DNA of 64,000 nucleotides from Zymoseptoria tritici IPO323 (GCF_000219625.1 NC_018218.1:2914001-2978000), one strand, 5' to 3'; counted from the stretch's first letter, positions 32,694 through 44,816 are shown. The notes: a model not told the origin generated them from the letters alone. Translations and numbers: made by a program.

Positions 32694-33155
32694 GTTTGGT
32701 GTTTCGATGAATTATGAGGTGTAAGTCCAGGTGAAGCGCTGTTCTTGATGTGCCGAAACGTGTCACGTTGTGTAGAGGCAATGCTTGGCGACGACAGGCG
32801 TGAAGGCCGACACTTGCCAACAAACATTAGAACTAGTCGGCATCGGATTGCTGCGACTTTAACACAGTCTAGGTATAGTCTCTTACTTGTACACCTACGA
32901 CAACCTAGCAAGCGCCGTCTTTCGACATCTCCACGCCACCGCCTATTTCCATTACACGCCTTCATTGTTCTTCGATCACCTTCCTACCCTGCTCATTACA
33001 CCGCCTCAGTCCGCGTCGATCTTCATGTTCAGCTGAGAACTCGGCTGTGCAAGCTGAGAAAGGATATAACAAGGCACCGCACCCAAAGACGGGGCGCATA
33101 TTCCCTACGTGTCGACTGTGCCACAAAATCCAGGTTGCCCACAGCATTTGCATCG
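32694..33155. other. Divergent intergenic, cupin and PLC
   Basis: Shared promoter region of the cupin (minus) and phospholipase C (plus). The C/T-rich segment before 33156 fits the PLC promoter. No other gene. Confidence 0.5.
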
Positions 33156-35291
33156 ATGGCCGACAAGACGAAGACGCCAGTGCTATCCCAAGCCATCATC
33201 AAGTACGCGAAGCTTGCCTCTGGCGAGCATCCAAAGGCCGACTTCGACGAGTATCTAAAGCACCTTGCCGATCCCGCATCTTCGGCGCCGTTGCCAATCA
33301 AGAGCGACACCAGCCATCCTCTCAGCCATTACTTCATCTCCAGCTCGCACAACACATACCTTTCTGGCAATCAGCTGTGGAGCAAGTCAAGTGCAGATGC
33401 TTACAAGGACGTGCTGAAGCGAGGGTGTCGTTGCGTGGAGATCGATCTCTGGGACGGCGATTCGCCATCATCATCAGAAGCAGAGGACGATGGCAAGCCA
33501 GAGGACCGCGAGGTTGGCAAACTTGCAGGCATGCTGAAGCAGAAGCTCGGCCGGCTTCGTGGGCGCTCTAAAGCCGACAAGAAGGCTCCTGAAGAATCCC
33601 CCGTAACGGAAGATGCAATGCCAGCTCCTTGGAGAGCAAGCTCAGGCCGCTCGGAGCCCGTTGTATACCACGGCTACACGGCGACAAAGGAAATGCCGTT
33701 TCGCAAGGTGTGTGAGGTTGTACGAGACTACGCCTTCAGAACGTCAGATCTTCCAGTCATCGTGTCTCTCGAGGTCCACTGCAGCATTCCGCAGCAGGAA
33801 ATCGTTGTCGAATTGATGAACGACTATTGGGGAGCGTACCTTGTGCGTCGGCCAGATGACTTCTCTGACTCTGCTCCACTGCCAGCATTGGAAAGTTTGA
33901 AGAAGAAAATATTGGTCAAGGTGAAGTACTCGCCACCCGAGAAGGCTAAGAAGACAGAAGCCAGCAAGAGCGGTGCAGATTCATCTTCAGAGGATGATTC
34001 CGAGGCCGTGAAAAAGGGTAAAATCCTGCCCGCGCTCAGTTCAATGGGTGTGTTCACACGTGCGTTTCATTTCAGCAATTTCGAGTAAGTGCAAAGTCGC
34101 GCTGAGATACGCTTATCACGCAAACTCAGCTGATATCGCGTTCGCAGGCAACCTGAAGCCAAGATTCCCACACATGTCTTTTCACTGTCCGAGTCGAAGC
34201 TGCTCGATGCTTGCGAAGAACATCAGGAGAAAGTCCTCGACCACAACAGACACTACCTGATGAGAGCATATCCGAAGGGAACCAGGTTGAGCTCGTCTAA
34301 TTTAGACCCAACTCCATTTTGGCGGGTCGGCTTGCAAATGGCAAGTTACGTCGTGAGACCGGCAGTGCTACGTCGCTTCGCTAATGTGCAGCAGGTCGCT
34401 CTCAACTTTCAAAAGATGAATGCAGCCATGATGTTGAACACTGCACAATTCGATGGCTCTGGAGGCTGGGTACTCAAGCCTGCAGGATATCTCCCTACAG
34501 AGAAACAGTCTCGACCCGATAGAGTCGAGCTTGACCTTTCCATCAAGCTCCTTGCAGCACAGAATCTCGGCCTCGAAGGTGACACTCCGAACGTCTACGT
34601 CAAGTGCGAGCTCCACGTTGAAAGCCAGGACGAGATAGAGCAACATCGGATTCCTAAAGCAGGCGAAAACAAGGGCGGCGAACGCAAGCTACGCTCTGCT
34701 ACACACCATTCCCGAGAACCGGATTTCAACGATGAGGCCTTGGAATTCAAGCGTGTACAGCATGTGTTCCCGCCATTGAGCTTCGTGAGGTACGTACAAG
34801 CTTTTCCTTTCGTGCCTCCTGCGTACCATTTTCGGAGGTCATGGTTATCCAATACCTTCTTTCGAGGACAGGAACGTGCGCGTGCTGTTGCTGAACGGCG
34901 TGATACTCGGAAGTACAGCAAAAGCGTTGAGGGTACATGTGCAACTCGGATCGATCGCATCACACTCACGTAGTGCAGTGCATCCCGAGACTCTGGGACT
35001 TGGAAATGGAGCATGTGGACAGTAGATGCTGGAGCTCGGTCGCCCGCGCATTGAGGTCTCACAGCGTCGCGACAATCGGGGGCGTTCAATTTCCGTGTGG
35101 CTGACACCTCACGCAGGATCAAAGTCATGGATGACACGACCTATCAAACAGACAAACTGCTCGGCTGGGCCTGCTACCGGCTTGACCGACTACCGCAAGG
35201 CTTACTCCTCGTCCATCTTCGTGGAGAAGACTCGAAACCCACGACTGGCATGTTGCTGCTTAGCGTCCAGTCGAATTTGAAGGTGCCTTAG
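33156..35291 (+). CDS. PLC1: Phosphoinositide-specific phospholipase C (delta type)
   Basis: Cleaves PI(4,5)P2 to IP3 and diacylglycerol. Exons 33156..34084, 34148..34789 and 35117..35291 give 581 aa. The X box is HYFISSSHNTYLSGNQLWS with the catalytic His, EIDLWDG (Glu, Asp) and SLEVHCS; a basic/acidic low-complexity insert interrupts it around residues 110-160. The Y box follows with YPKGTRLSSSNLDPTPFWRV, and a C2 domain ends the protein (LGWACYRLDRLPQGLLLVHL). No PH domain is present and the EF-hand region is at most vestigial, so it is shorter than yeast Plc1. The second intron, 34790..35116, is 327 nt, the longest in this window; its donor and acceptor restore FVRIKVMDD. Confidence 0.9.
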
Positions 35292-37152
35292 ACGACCACG
35301 GTGCCTGGACCTAATGTGATAACGCGCGGCATCCACTCACCTATATTGCACGATCCGGCGGCACCAGGGTGCTTGGTGGATCTCGGGCTTCAGCCCGTGG
35401 GGCCGTAAAAGCTGGACCACAGGGCTGTCGAACGCGGAGACTTCCACTCACCGCAAGACCCAAGGAACTCATAGGTACTTCATGCAGCGGCGAACGAATT
35501 TGATTTCACAAGCGCAGGATATGATCGTCATGTTTCCTCCTGCCAAGATGTTGCAGCAACTCGTGGCAGGCTCGCAAAGAGTGCCGGTCCATTGGCTGCA
35601 GGGAAAGATCACTATACGTTTCAAGGTCAGCGCAATGGTGGGAGCACAATACTCGCCTATTGTTCTAGCCGCTTTATCGCGAGCAAGATGATGCAATCAT
35701 GAGCGGGATTGAGCGAGTCTACTACCCCCAACATCTCTGCTCACGCCCCGATTGTCATCACAAATTCGATTGTCCATCAAATACCCTGTGCTACGAGGCG
35801 GAGTCGACCAAGAATCGGCTGAGCTGTGGGCCCGTGTCGACAACGCATCTGAAATCTGACGAGTATCTCGGTTGGATCCTCGTCGCCCAGCCTTGCGAAC
35901 TCTTGTTTCTTCGCGATCACTTCGATTGCGTCGCGACCAGCTGTTGATCCGGTTCCCGCGCAGTAAGAATGGACCAAGCCGAGAACGCGAATCGGGCGAA
36001 GTCATTGCCAACTCCAGGCCTTGCGTGCAAGCTCTGTGAATTTTTGACGTTGCCAGGAAAATATGACATACCTACATATACTTTTGCTCTCACACAAGTC
36101 CGCGAGTCGTATCCCTGCCGTTCGCGGAGAGGAGAACCGCCGGCCGCGGTAGGGCTTAAGCCAGCGTGATAAGCGCTGTCAAGGATGCCGTGCCTGGGAC
36201 CTCGCAGCATTGCCACGACGACTGCTTCGACAAAGTACTCGTCCTCGAATCTTGTGACAAGTCGCAAACTTTCCATTTTACCAGGGTGTCCGAGTCGCAC
36301 TAGCAATGCTCACATTTGCAAGACACAACCGGATCGATTCATATCTGATCACAAGAGCCAGGCACCGGCCCCGGATTGTCGCATCCTCCAACGACCGTCA
36401 CTGCGACGGGTACCGAATTGACCCTGGTTCTCGCGGAGAAGCACGACCAAAATTCCAGTTGCGGACGAGGAGCGCCCTGGCACTCGGCATTTATTTCGCT
36501 AACGTGCATGAAGTACAACGCCCGTGCGCCAGACGACACGGCAGCGGCAGTCTGCATTGACGTGTCCCGATGGCGGAACTCGTTTGCAAATTGCAACTTC
36601 GAAAGAATCTGATATGACCTCCAGAGTTCAGTGAACTCTACCATGACGGAAGTCCTTCCATTCCAAGCAGTTGAAGGTCGGAAAGTCTCATCGTGTCAAA
36701 ATTCGCACATACACCTGATGCGGGTACAGAGTCTACCTGATCCCCGATCGACGTCGGCAAAGAGAAGTTATCAACGGGCTGCGGAAACGTGCCTGTTTCA
36801 CAGACTAGACAATGCTCGCACCAGGTAGCATATTCCGAAGCCTGTGGCATCCAAGACTGCTTTCAATGGCACCGCACTAGCTTTCTCACCGTGTCCTCCC
36901 TCAACAAGGCACAGAGGTAATACTCAGAAATGGATTATCCTAGAACCTGGTCTCTGCCGGCTCTTCCACTGCAGTGCCAGAAGGGATCAGTCAGAAGGTA
37001 GATAATCCGCTTGACCGCTCCTTCGCTCACGATTCCACTCTCTCCATCGACTTCCTTTCGCTCCCACCCACTTTTGCACGTTCAACGCCATCAAAGGGAT
37101 CACCGCTTCACCTCACTCAAGCCTTACTACTCCACGCCTTTACCGACCAACC
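35292..37152. other. Long intergenic region between PLC and zinc-ribbon gene
   Basis: About 1.9 kb. Many open frames cross here but none has a recognisable domain or consistent codon pattern. A small inverted repeat at 35384-35397 (CGGGCT / AGCCCG) lies shortly after PLC. No tRNA or repeat family was recognised. Confidence 0.45.
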
Positions 37153-37457
37153 ATGTCGTACAGCTCAAGAAAGTACCAGATGCTTCAACGTCTGGGCGTC
37201 GAACAACTCCGTCCTCTTCGCGAACCAACTTCATCTGCCGATGGCATCGAGGAGGAGAGACTGTGCCATCTCTTCGACACAAACATTCCCATCAGACAAA
37301 CACCGGTACGTTGGAGTGCTATCTGCCATGTCGCTTTACGTTACTCACCCACAGTCAGGTACCAGGACGTCGCTGTCCCAACTGCGCCTCGAGAGGAGCC
37401 ACCGTCTGGGTCATTCCAGGGAAGAGATGTCCGCACTGCGGCACCGAAGTCAACTAG
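37153..37457 (+). CDS. Small zinc-ribbon protein (83 aa)
   Basis: Two exons, 37153..37305 and 37359..37457. The 53-nt intron starts GTACGT and ends CAG after a CA-rich stretch. After a helical N-terminus (MSYSSRKYQMLQRLGVEQLR) the joined frame ends in VPGRRCPNCASRGATVWVIP and GKRCPHCGTEVN, a CxxC-x17-CxxC zinc ribbon. Without the intron, the ribbon is not in frame with this ATG. The start context caaccATGTCG is good. Function unknown; small ribbon proteins often act in RNA or ubiquitin binding, but nothing here shows that. Confidence 0.65.
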
Positions 37458-38628
37458 CGGACCATGGACTCAACACCGATGCATCACCGACAAGGGAGAA
37501 AACGAGCAACCTGTCAAGAGCCTTGTCACTTCTTCCAGAAGTACGAGAGCGGGCGGTCTGGGAGGAGAGACTGGGGAGGTTCTGGATTCGGGAGTTCTGG
37601 CGTGTCATTTCTGTTGGCAAGACGAGCTCATGGGCTCTGGGCGGCACGGGGAGCAGCTGGGAACGAAGTATGGATGACACGACATGGCGTTCAGACTTGC
37701 GGATGAGGACGGCTGCATACATTGTCGAGCTTGAGCGAAGGTATCGAGAATAGTTCTGCAGTGCACGGTACTCGTCCCAGTGAACGACCACAGAATCGAT
37801 GATACTGTTCTCACCATGTGTGGTTGCAGTCTCTGATGCCACAGGCGGTGTGCACCAAGAAGTGCTGTCAGCGTGTGGAAACGGCAAGTCAGAATCCGAA
37901 ACACGGACTCATTTGCCGTGTTGTGGGATCGTTGCAGGAGTCTCGACAGGGGTTCCCAACCCTTCGAATGCGATATGGAATAACCCTCTCGTCGAGTCGC
38001 CCAGCTGCCGGCGCCGTGGGAAACAGTTCATCGTGGATAGTCTCGTATTTGTACGGAGTCGTACTCGTTCAATGGAAGGCTGATGCAACTCATCTGTCGG
38101 CAGTCCTTGCAGGGCCGATCTGTCTAACCTTGATGTCGAGCGGGTATCCGGCGGCCAAGAGCGGGTAGCCACATACTGCTTGGATCCTGTGACACCAGGC
38201 TTGAAGATCCTGTAGCGTCGATGTATGGCAATGGTTCCGGTGCATGTCTGATGAGATGGAGCCGACGTGGAGCGCAAGGAATGCTCTGAAACTCTAGATT
38301 CAAATGTTGCAAGTCGAGTCCGAATAGAGTTCTTGAATGTGAACCCTAAGTTGGTCATCTTTGTACAGGTCGGGTCCAGAGATGGTCTGTTATATCGCGG
38401 TCATACAAACGTTGCGGCGGCATGTACAACACCCTTCATGAATCATCACAGGGCATTGCGGTTCGATGTGATGTCGTCGACGCAGTGTAATTGCGGGAAA
38501 GATGCATCGAGCACATCATGACATCAGCGTGATCGCTACACAACGTAAGGCATTGCTCCTTCATCAAAAGGGCCTCAAAACACGAGACTACGCGTAAATC
38601 AAACCTTCGCATCACTCCAGCATCCAGC
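37458..38628. other. Intergenic, zinc-ribbon gene to SMP-like gene
   Basis: About 1.2 kb without a supportable gene. The frames are short and overlap on both strands with no motif. Confidence 0.45.
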
Positions 38629-39355
38629 ATGAGTTCTCGATTCCAGCTTCGCATTCACCAAGCATTACTTCGATCCTCGGCGTTACGACCGACGCACATT
38701 CGGTCGACACCACAGCAGCTCACACCACACCTCAGAGGTCTCGCCACCAGCTCTACCACCATGGCGAGCGCCCAGAGTTCCACAGGCGGTGTCATCTCCG
38801 AAACAGCACGAGCGGAAGGAGGCCCGTCCAAGGGTTCCACAGCAGCTGAAATGCAGAGGCAAGCAACCAGGACGCAGAATTTCGAGCAAGCCGTCCAAGA
38901 GGTTGGAGCAAAGATGCAGAACGATCCCGCTTCGGTTTCGTCTGAGGTGAGTCGATGTACTCTTATCGACCATCGAAGCGCCAGACTAACAATCCTAGGA
39001 TGCTGCATACCTCAAATCCCGCGAAGCACGTGTGATCGGTCAGGGCCAGCCGCCCGCCGACTCTATCAGTGCCGAAGCTCAACGCCTGGCATCCGCCAAC
39101 GAGGGAGCGACCAAATCCAGTGCGCAGCCAAGTGATCCAACAGAGCAGTCCGCAAACGATCGCGTCAGCAATTTCGAAGCTGTCGCCGATGATGTAGCGA
39201 GAAAGATGGCTAGCAATCCAGCAAGTGTTACCAAGGACGAAGCGGACTTGTTGCACTCGCGTGAGCAGCGAGCATTCGGCAATACGTCAAAGGGCGGGAT
39301 CGCTAGTCAAGCCCAGAGCATCGCGGCCGAGAACGAGAAGAAAGGTGCCATCTAG
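38629..39355 (+). CDS. Mitochondrial SMP/LEA-like stress protein
   Basis: A 224-aa protein from exons 38629..38946 and 38999..39355. The N-terminus (MSSRFQLRIHQALLRSSALR) is basic, Ser-rich and free of acidic residues, as in mitochondrial presequences. The rest contains repeated SMP-type segments: VISETARAEGGPSKGSTAAE with MQNDPASVSSEDAAYLKSRE, and again PPADSISAEAQRLAS with MASNPASVTKDEADLLHSRE and GIASQAQSIAAENEKK. This is the seed maturation/LEA-5-like architecture seen in plants and some fungi, linked to drying and heat tolerance. Mitochondrial location is inferred from the N-terminus. The 52-nt intron has GTGAGT and a CTAAC branch site. Confidence 0.85.
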
Positions 39356-39629
39356 ATTGCCATCTGCCAGTTGGTTGCCTTTGATATGAGCAGATTAGAC
39401 GCCGCGTTGCGCGGCATCAGGTAGTCATAAACTAGCGGAGTGTACTTACATTGCATGATAATCGACATTTAGTATCCCATTCCCCACCCCGATCGCTGTC
39501 GACAACGACTGTGAGATGTAATGCTGATTTGATTCGATTCGTGTTGGTACAAAGCCCTATTGGAGCTCCGATCCTACTAAGACAAGAACGCCGCGCTGCA
39601 ACACACATGCTTGATAGACACGATGTGCC

Positions 39630-41005
39630 CTAGTTGTATTGCGCATAGGCCGCGGTCGAGTTGAACTTCATGCCGCCTCTGATGACCTTCTCAACAGCAC
39701 TCAGGAAGTCTTTCTCGCTCGCAACCTTCCTCCGTGCGCGAATGGCAAACATGCCCGCCTCCGTTGCCACTGACCGCAGCTCGGCACCGGTCGAGTTCGG
39801 GCAGAGACGTGAGATCAGCTCCCAACGGATGTCGCGCTCCACAGACATGGACTTGGCGTGAATGCGAAGAATGTTGGCTCGACCTTCCATATCCGGTAGG
39901 GAGAACTCGATCTTCCTGTCTATTCGACCAGGTCGCATGAGGGCAGGGTCGAGAGTGCTTGGCCTGTTGGTAGCGAACATGACCTTGATGTTGCCTCTGC
40001 TGTCGAAGCCGTCCAATTGTGTGATGAGTTCCAGCATAGTCCGCTGTACTTCGTTGTCTCCACCTGCACCGTCGTCGAAACGTGCGCCACCCACGGCATC
40101 AATCTCGTCGAAGAAAATGATACACGCCTTCTTCGTCCGGGCCATCTCGAACAGCTCACGTACCATTCTTGCTCCTTCTCCGACGTACTTCTGCACGAGC
40201 TCGGAGCCAATCACACGAATGAAGGTCGCATCTGTCCTGTTGGCTACGGCTCTGGCGCAAAGAGTCTTACCAGTTCCCGGAGGTCCGTACAGAAGCGCGC
40301 CCTTGGGTGGATCGATACCAAGGTTGACGAACCGCTCTGGAGACAAAAGTGGCATCTCCACGACCTCACGCAGCTTCTCGATCTGCTCTTTGCAGCCTCC
40401 CACATCTCCATATGTCACATCCGGCTTGTCCTCGACAGTCATCATCGTGACACTGGGATCAATCTTGGGCGGCAGCGGAAGCATGATCTGGTACTTGTTC
40501 CGGTCGACTCCCACACGCATGCCTTCCTCGATATCCGTCGGACTGACGCGCTCGCCCAGGTTCACCACAAACTTTGCGATTTGTTTGACATTGATGACAT
40601 ACTTGCTCTTTTCGCTGTTCTCGTCCGGAATGATCTTCGTGCATCGGGCAACTTGTAGTGGCTGCTCCTCGCTCATGCGTTGTCGGTCGGCGGCGATGTC
40701 CCAGAGATGTGGCGGTGCGAGACCGGTGTCTGATTCCTTCACGCCGATCTTCTCGTTCACGGATGTTTGCTTGTCCTTGATGTTTTTCTCGAGTTGTTTC
40801 AGGGCGGTGGCGTAGGGTGCGGAGTTGTATGTTTTGAGGACTTGGATATCCCTAAAGAGCTGAGAGTTAGAATCCGTACATAATCCAAGTCCATCTGTAG
40901 AAAGACACACTCATCTGATAGCGGTGTGATCTTCTTCTCTTCAACTTCATCGTCGGCAAACTTCTTCTGGTATTTCTCCCAATTCGAGCCTGTTGCCGAA
41001 GGCAT
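39630..41005 (-). CDS. RPT1: 26S proteasome regulatory subunit 7 (AAA ATPase RPT1)
   Basis: One of six ATPases of the proteasome base that unfold ubiquitinated substrates. Exons on the minus strand are 41005..40911 and 40851..39630 (438 aa). The 59-nt intron (branch TTCTAAC, end TTTAG) restores [13 protein letters not shown]. Features: N-terminal coiled coil, OB region ([20 protein letters not shown]), then the AAA module with Walker A GPPGTGKT, Walker [15 protein letters not shown], and arginine fingers in RPGRIDRK. The C-terminus ends AYAQYN, with the penultimate Tyr typical of the HbYX-like end that docks on the 20S core. Length matches the family. Confidence 0.97.
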
Positions 41006-41451
41006 GATTGTAGGAGATGCCGATGACGAAGCACGTATGTGATGGGCGGTGGATTGTTATCGAGTATGATGTTGTCTCGGGTGTTGTGCAGCTGAGGAGA
41101 GGACGCAGCTGAAATGTATCGCTCAATGGTCGACTGAGACTCAGGATGTGATGGCAGATGATTGTGATAATTTGATGATTGACTGGTTGATCGTGGTTTG
41201 TGTTGTGTTTGGTGACGATGCAGGCAGGTCGGACAGTAGAGCTGCGGCGGCCGGAGGTGAGCGCGGGAAGCTTCGCTGACTCGCGTGGCTTCGTGAGGTG
41301 CAGCCGAAGTTCTCAGAAATTCCAGCTTCGCGTCCGGAGCAAACGAAAGCATCAAAGGCCAGTAAATTCACGATCAACCACCCCCCAAGCACGACCGCAT
41401 ACCTGGAACACATCAGAACCGACATTTGAGTACTTTCAAACCACTTCGAAC
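41006..41451. promoter_or_regulatory. Divergent promoter, RPT1 and CCT4
   Basis: 446 nt separate the two start codons, so one region serves a proteasome ATPase and a chaperonin subunit. I did not find the yeast proteasome element GGTGGCAAA or an obvious TATA box. The pairing suggests joint control of proteostasis genes, which is inference. Confidence 0.5.
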
Positions 41452-43077
41452 ATGGCGCAGGATGCGCCTGTGAACGCTGGCAATGCCACGTTCAAGGACA
41501 AGGCAAAGCCGCAGGCAGTAAGAGAAGGAAACATTTCGGCAGCGAGAGCAGTGGCCGATGCTATCAGAACGTCGCTCGGCCCTCGTGGTATGGACAAGAT
41601 GATTCAGACGGGCAAAGGCGAGACGATCATCACCAACGACGGCAACACGATGCTGAAGGATATGAGTGTGATGCACCCTGCAGCCAAGATGCTGGTCGAC
41701 CTCGCAAACGCACAAGACATCGAGGCTGGTGATGGCACGACTTCAGTGGTGGTCATCGCAGGCAGTCTACTCGGCGCTGCTGAGAGACTACTTGCGAAGG
41801 GCATTCACCCAACCATCATCAGTGAGAGCTTTCAGCGCGCAGCTGCTCGGGCTGTAGAGATTCTCCAGGATATCTCTGTTCCTATCAACCTCGCCGATCG
41901 ACAAACACTTCTCAAAGCAGCATCAACCTCTCTTTCTTCCAAGATTGTCGCCCAGGAGCCGAAACTCGCACCCATGGCTGTGGACGCCGTACTTCGCACG
42001 ATCAACCCCACCAACGCCCAGAACGTCGACCTTCGCAACATCCGCATTCTGAAGAAGGCTGGTGGTGTCATTGACGATTCGGAAATGCTCGAAGGCTTGG
42101 TGCTCAGCCAACAATGCAGCAAGAGCGCGGGCGGTCCCACACGGATTGAGAAGGCCAAGATTGGTCTAATTCAGTTCCAGCTCAGCCCTCCGAAGCCAGA
42201 CATGGAGAACCAGATTGTTGTGAACGATTACCGCCAGATGGACAAGATTTTGAAAGAGGAGCGCACATACCTACTCAACATGGTTAAGAAGATCAAGAAG
42301 GCAAAGTGCAACGTTCTTCTCATTCAAAAGAGCATTCTGAGAGACGCTGTAAACGATCTGAGCTTGCACTTTCTGTACAAGCTTGGTATCATGTGCGTTA
42401 AGGACATCGAGAGAGATGAGGTGGAGTTCATTTGCAAGTCGACCGGCTGCAAGCCTATTGCAGACATCGACTCGTTCACCGAGGACAAGCTCGGATCCGC
42501 AGATTTGGTGGAGGAGGTATCAAGCCTTGGTTCCCGCTACACGAGAGTTGCTGGAGTCAAGCACACAAACCCAAATGCACCCAAAACAGTCTCCATTGTT
42601 GCACGCGGAGCCAACACTCTCATCCTCGACGAAGCAGAGCGAAGTTTACACGATGCCATGTGTGTCATTCGCTGTCTCGTCAAGAAGCGTGCCCTTCTGC
42701 CTGGCGGTGGTGCGCCGGAGATGGCGGTCGCTACCAAACTATCGCAAGACGCTCTCACATCTCCTTACCCGGACAGCATATGCTTCAAAGCATTCGCAGA
42801 CGCTCTCGAGATCATTCCGGTGACGCTTGCCGAGAACGCCGGTCTCAACAGCATCAAGGTCGTCACAGAACTTCGGGCGAGACACGCAAAGGGCGAGGCG
42901 AACGTCGGTGTGAGCATCAAGCGTGGAGGCGTCGGTGTCATGGGAGGAGGAGATGAGAAGAGCGGTTCCGGCGAGGGCGTTATGCAGCCACTTTTGGTGA
43001 GCACGAGTGCTTTCGAGCTGGCGAGCGAGACTGTGAAGATGATCTTGCGGATTGACGATATCGCGCTGTCGAGATAG
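41452..43077 (+). CDS. CCT4: T-complex protein 1 subunit delta (CCT4)
   Basis: Subunit of the cytosolic TRiC/CCT chaperonin that folds actin and tubulin. The ATG at 41452 gives 541 aa, starting [20 protein letters not shown]; an in-frame upstream extension lacks any ATG supported by homology. Chaperonin motifs: [43 protein letters not shown] (ATP site), and [13 protein letters not shown] in the C-terminal equatorial part. NATFKxKxKPQxVREGNI is characteristic of the delta subunit. No intron is needed. It is divergent from RPT1. Confidence 0.97.
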   Translation: MAQDAPVNAGNATFKDKAKPQAVREGNISAARAVADAIRTSLGPRGMDKMIQTGKGETIITNDGNTMLKDMSVMHPAAKMLVDLANAQDIEAGDGTTSVVVIAGSLLGAAERLLAKGIHPTIISESFQRAAARAVEILQDISVPINLADRQTLLKAASTSLSSKIVAQEPKLAPMAVDAVLRTINPTNAQNVDLRNIRILKKAGGVIDDSEMLEGLVLSQQCSKSAGGPTRIEKAKIGLIQFQLSPPKPDMENQIVVNDYRQMDKILKEERTYLLNMVKKIKKAKCNVLLIQKSILRDAVNDLSLHFLYKLGIMCVKDIERDEVEFICKSTGCKPIADIDSFTEDKLGSADLVEEVSSLGSRYTRVAGVKHTNPNAPKTVSIVARGANTLILDEAERSLHDAMCVIRCLVKKRALLPGGGAPEMAVATKLSQDALTSPYPDSICFKAFADALEIIPVTLAENAGLNSIKVVTELRARHAKGEANVGVSIKRGGVGVMGGGDEKSGSGEGVMQPLLVSTSAFELASETVKMILRIDDIALSR

Positions 43078-44270
43078 ATCATCCAGAGTATGCGGGGATC
43101 GATGGTGTCAACACTGTGTGCTGCGGAACGCAGAGTTGTCTGTACGAAGACTCTGATGAGCTAAGAAGCTAGGAACCAAAACGATCTCGGTCATCGAACC
43201 CAGACACAACCGTCCTTCCTCGCGCCTTGAGTACAGTCCCAGCCATGAAGGCGTGCCAGCGAGCTGGTGCGTGGCTCGTGCTGCCGGTGATTTGCACATG
43301 CGAAACTGGCAAAATTCACTGACCATTTGCGGGTAGCTGAGCGGCCTCACTTCACCCCTATACTTTAACTCTCGATGTCTATTCGCAGGCCACCTGATTG
43401 CCGGTTGATCGCGGCTTTGCCGCAAAAATCACCTCCGAAAGCGGCGCCCATTGCTCGGCTTTCGCCAGCACAGGCTCGTCATGCCTCATACACGAAATTG
43501 GAATTCATGCCGCTCGAATACCGGCTGACCTGCATGCGCTGCGTCACACTCTAAATCCCTAACCGCGACGAATGATCGGACCAGAGGACCGCAGCTGGAC
43601 CGCCCCGGACTTGGTGCCGTCCATGCCAATACTGGAGTGCAAGGCTGTGCAGGATCAATGGATGTAGGCGAGATCCGCAACCGAATTATTGCTTCACCGG
43701 AACGTCCAGCCACGCCTTCAAGCTGTAGACGAATGGCATGCACAGTGCTGATCGATGCACGCATGGCGGGCTCAAATGCAGCCTATCCGTCCTCCCCATG
43801 CGTCGGCACAAGCGTACCCATGCAGACCAAACATTCGCGGGCTTCCTGAGGCCGGCACTCGCTACCTGCTGCGCATCAGTCCTCCGCCCTACGGCTTAGC
43901 GGACTGTAAGATCAACTCGGGTAGTAGCGATATGACGCGAACAAGCTTGATTTGTTTCGCTATGGTGGGCTCAGCATAAGAAGTGCCAGGACGTCTCTCT
44001 TGCTGCTCTGTATGTCTTCTGGAATCCGAGGGCCACCTCAGACCACTTCATCTCTACTGAGTCCCTATTCCTTCGTCTCCGCTACACTATTCACTTGACG
44101 CCTGGGTCACCCTTTATCTGTGACCGCACCGTTATACTTCTTCCCGTGTCAAACTTCCGACTTCGAACGATCAAATAGCTTCACTTCCACCGCGTTGCGT
44201 GTATGCAATCAGAGCGATCTTCCGCAAAGCCATTCCATGCTAACAGCGTTAGGATTGCACGCTTACCAGC
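43078..44270. other. Intergenic, CCT4 to hypothetical gene
   Basis: About 1.2 kb. A small hairpin-like GCGGCTTTGCCGC sits near 43413. No gene, RNA or repeat family was recognised. Confidence 0.45.
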
Positions 44271-44816
44271 ATGGCGCTCGAGCATCCCAAACACATCATC
44301 CACCAAGAACAACCTTCTCAGAACGTTGCCACTGCTGTGGTCTTGGTCGATCCATACCGCCCACCGCAACGCAACGACGATAACGCAAGCAATCGCTGCA
44401 ACTGTCCCTGCGCTCGTGGCGTCTCTGAGATGGACACAGACAGAATTGTTGCCGACCACGGTCAAAACGTGCCTGAGGATATCGACCAATACGAGTTCAT
44501 CGACTCGTACTTCCCCTGCGACAAAGAGTCAGCTGGCGGAGATGAAGGTGTAGAGAAACATCTGATGCTCGATGAAGGAGGGCCCCTGAGCCCGTGCCCT
44601 TCCTCCGACGAAGAGATCTCTCCCGACGCCTCGATGATCGTCGAGCCTGGCAGCCGCGAGATAAGCATGGAGTCGTCTTTAGCCACTTTGTCCTCGAGGA
44701 ACTCATCGGTCTTTGCTTTCTCCGGAGGGTGGGCTGAGTCCATCTTCATCTCCATACCGTTGAGATTGACCCCTGAAGTGGCGCATTGTTATCCATCGGA
44801 GCTTGATCTTACCTGA
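44271..44816 (+). CDS. Hypothetical acidic protein (181 aa)
   Basis: An intronless open frame with a proper ATG (accagcATGGCG). The middle is acidic and Ser-rich (PCPSSDEEISPDASMIVEP) with a small Cys-rich patch near residue 45 (CNCPCARG). I do not recognise the family. It could be a true short gene or a longer gene with a missed intron near its 3' end. Composition is coding-like for this genome, but that is the only support. Confidence 0.4.
   Translation: MALEHPKHIIHQEQPSQNVATAVVLVDPYRPPQRNDDNASNRCNCPCARGVSEMDTDRIVADHGQNVPEDIDQYEFIDSYFPCDKESAGGDEGVEKHLMLDEGGPLSPCPSSDEEISPDASMIVEPGSREISMESSLATLSSRNSSVFAFSGGWAESIFISIPLRLTPEVAHCYPSELDLT

Noticed and set aside
35384..35397. GC-rich inverted repeat as a bacterial-type terminator
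   Set aside because: The genome is fungal, the loop is too small, and no T-run follows; it is more likely chance.
36974..37753. A 259-aa open frame across the zinc-ribbon gene
   Set aside because: It covers the real exons in another frame, has no domain, and low-complexity Ser/Arg/His content typical of shadow frames.
40017..40815. Long plus-strand frames over RPT1
   Set aside because: They are the reverse complement of a highly conserved AAA ATPase; their length comes from the codon bias of that gene.
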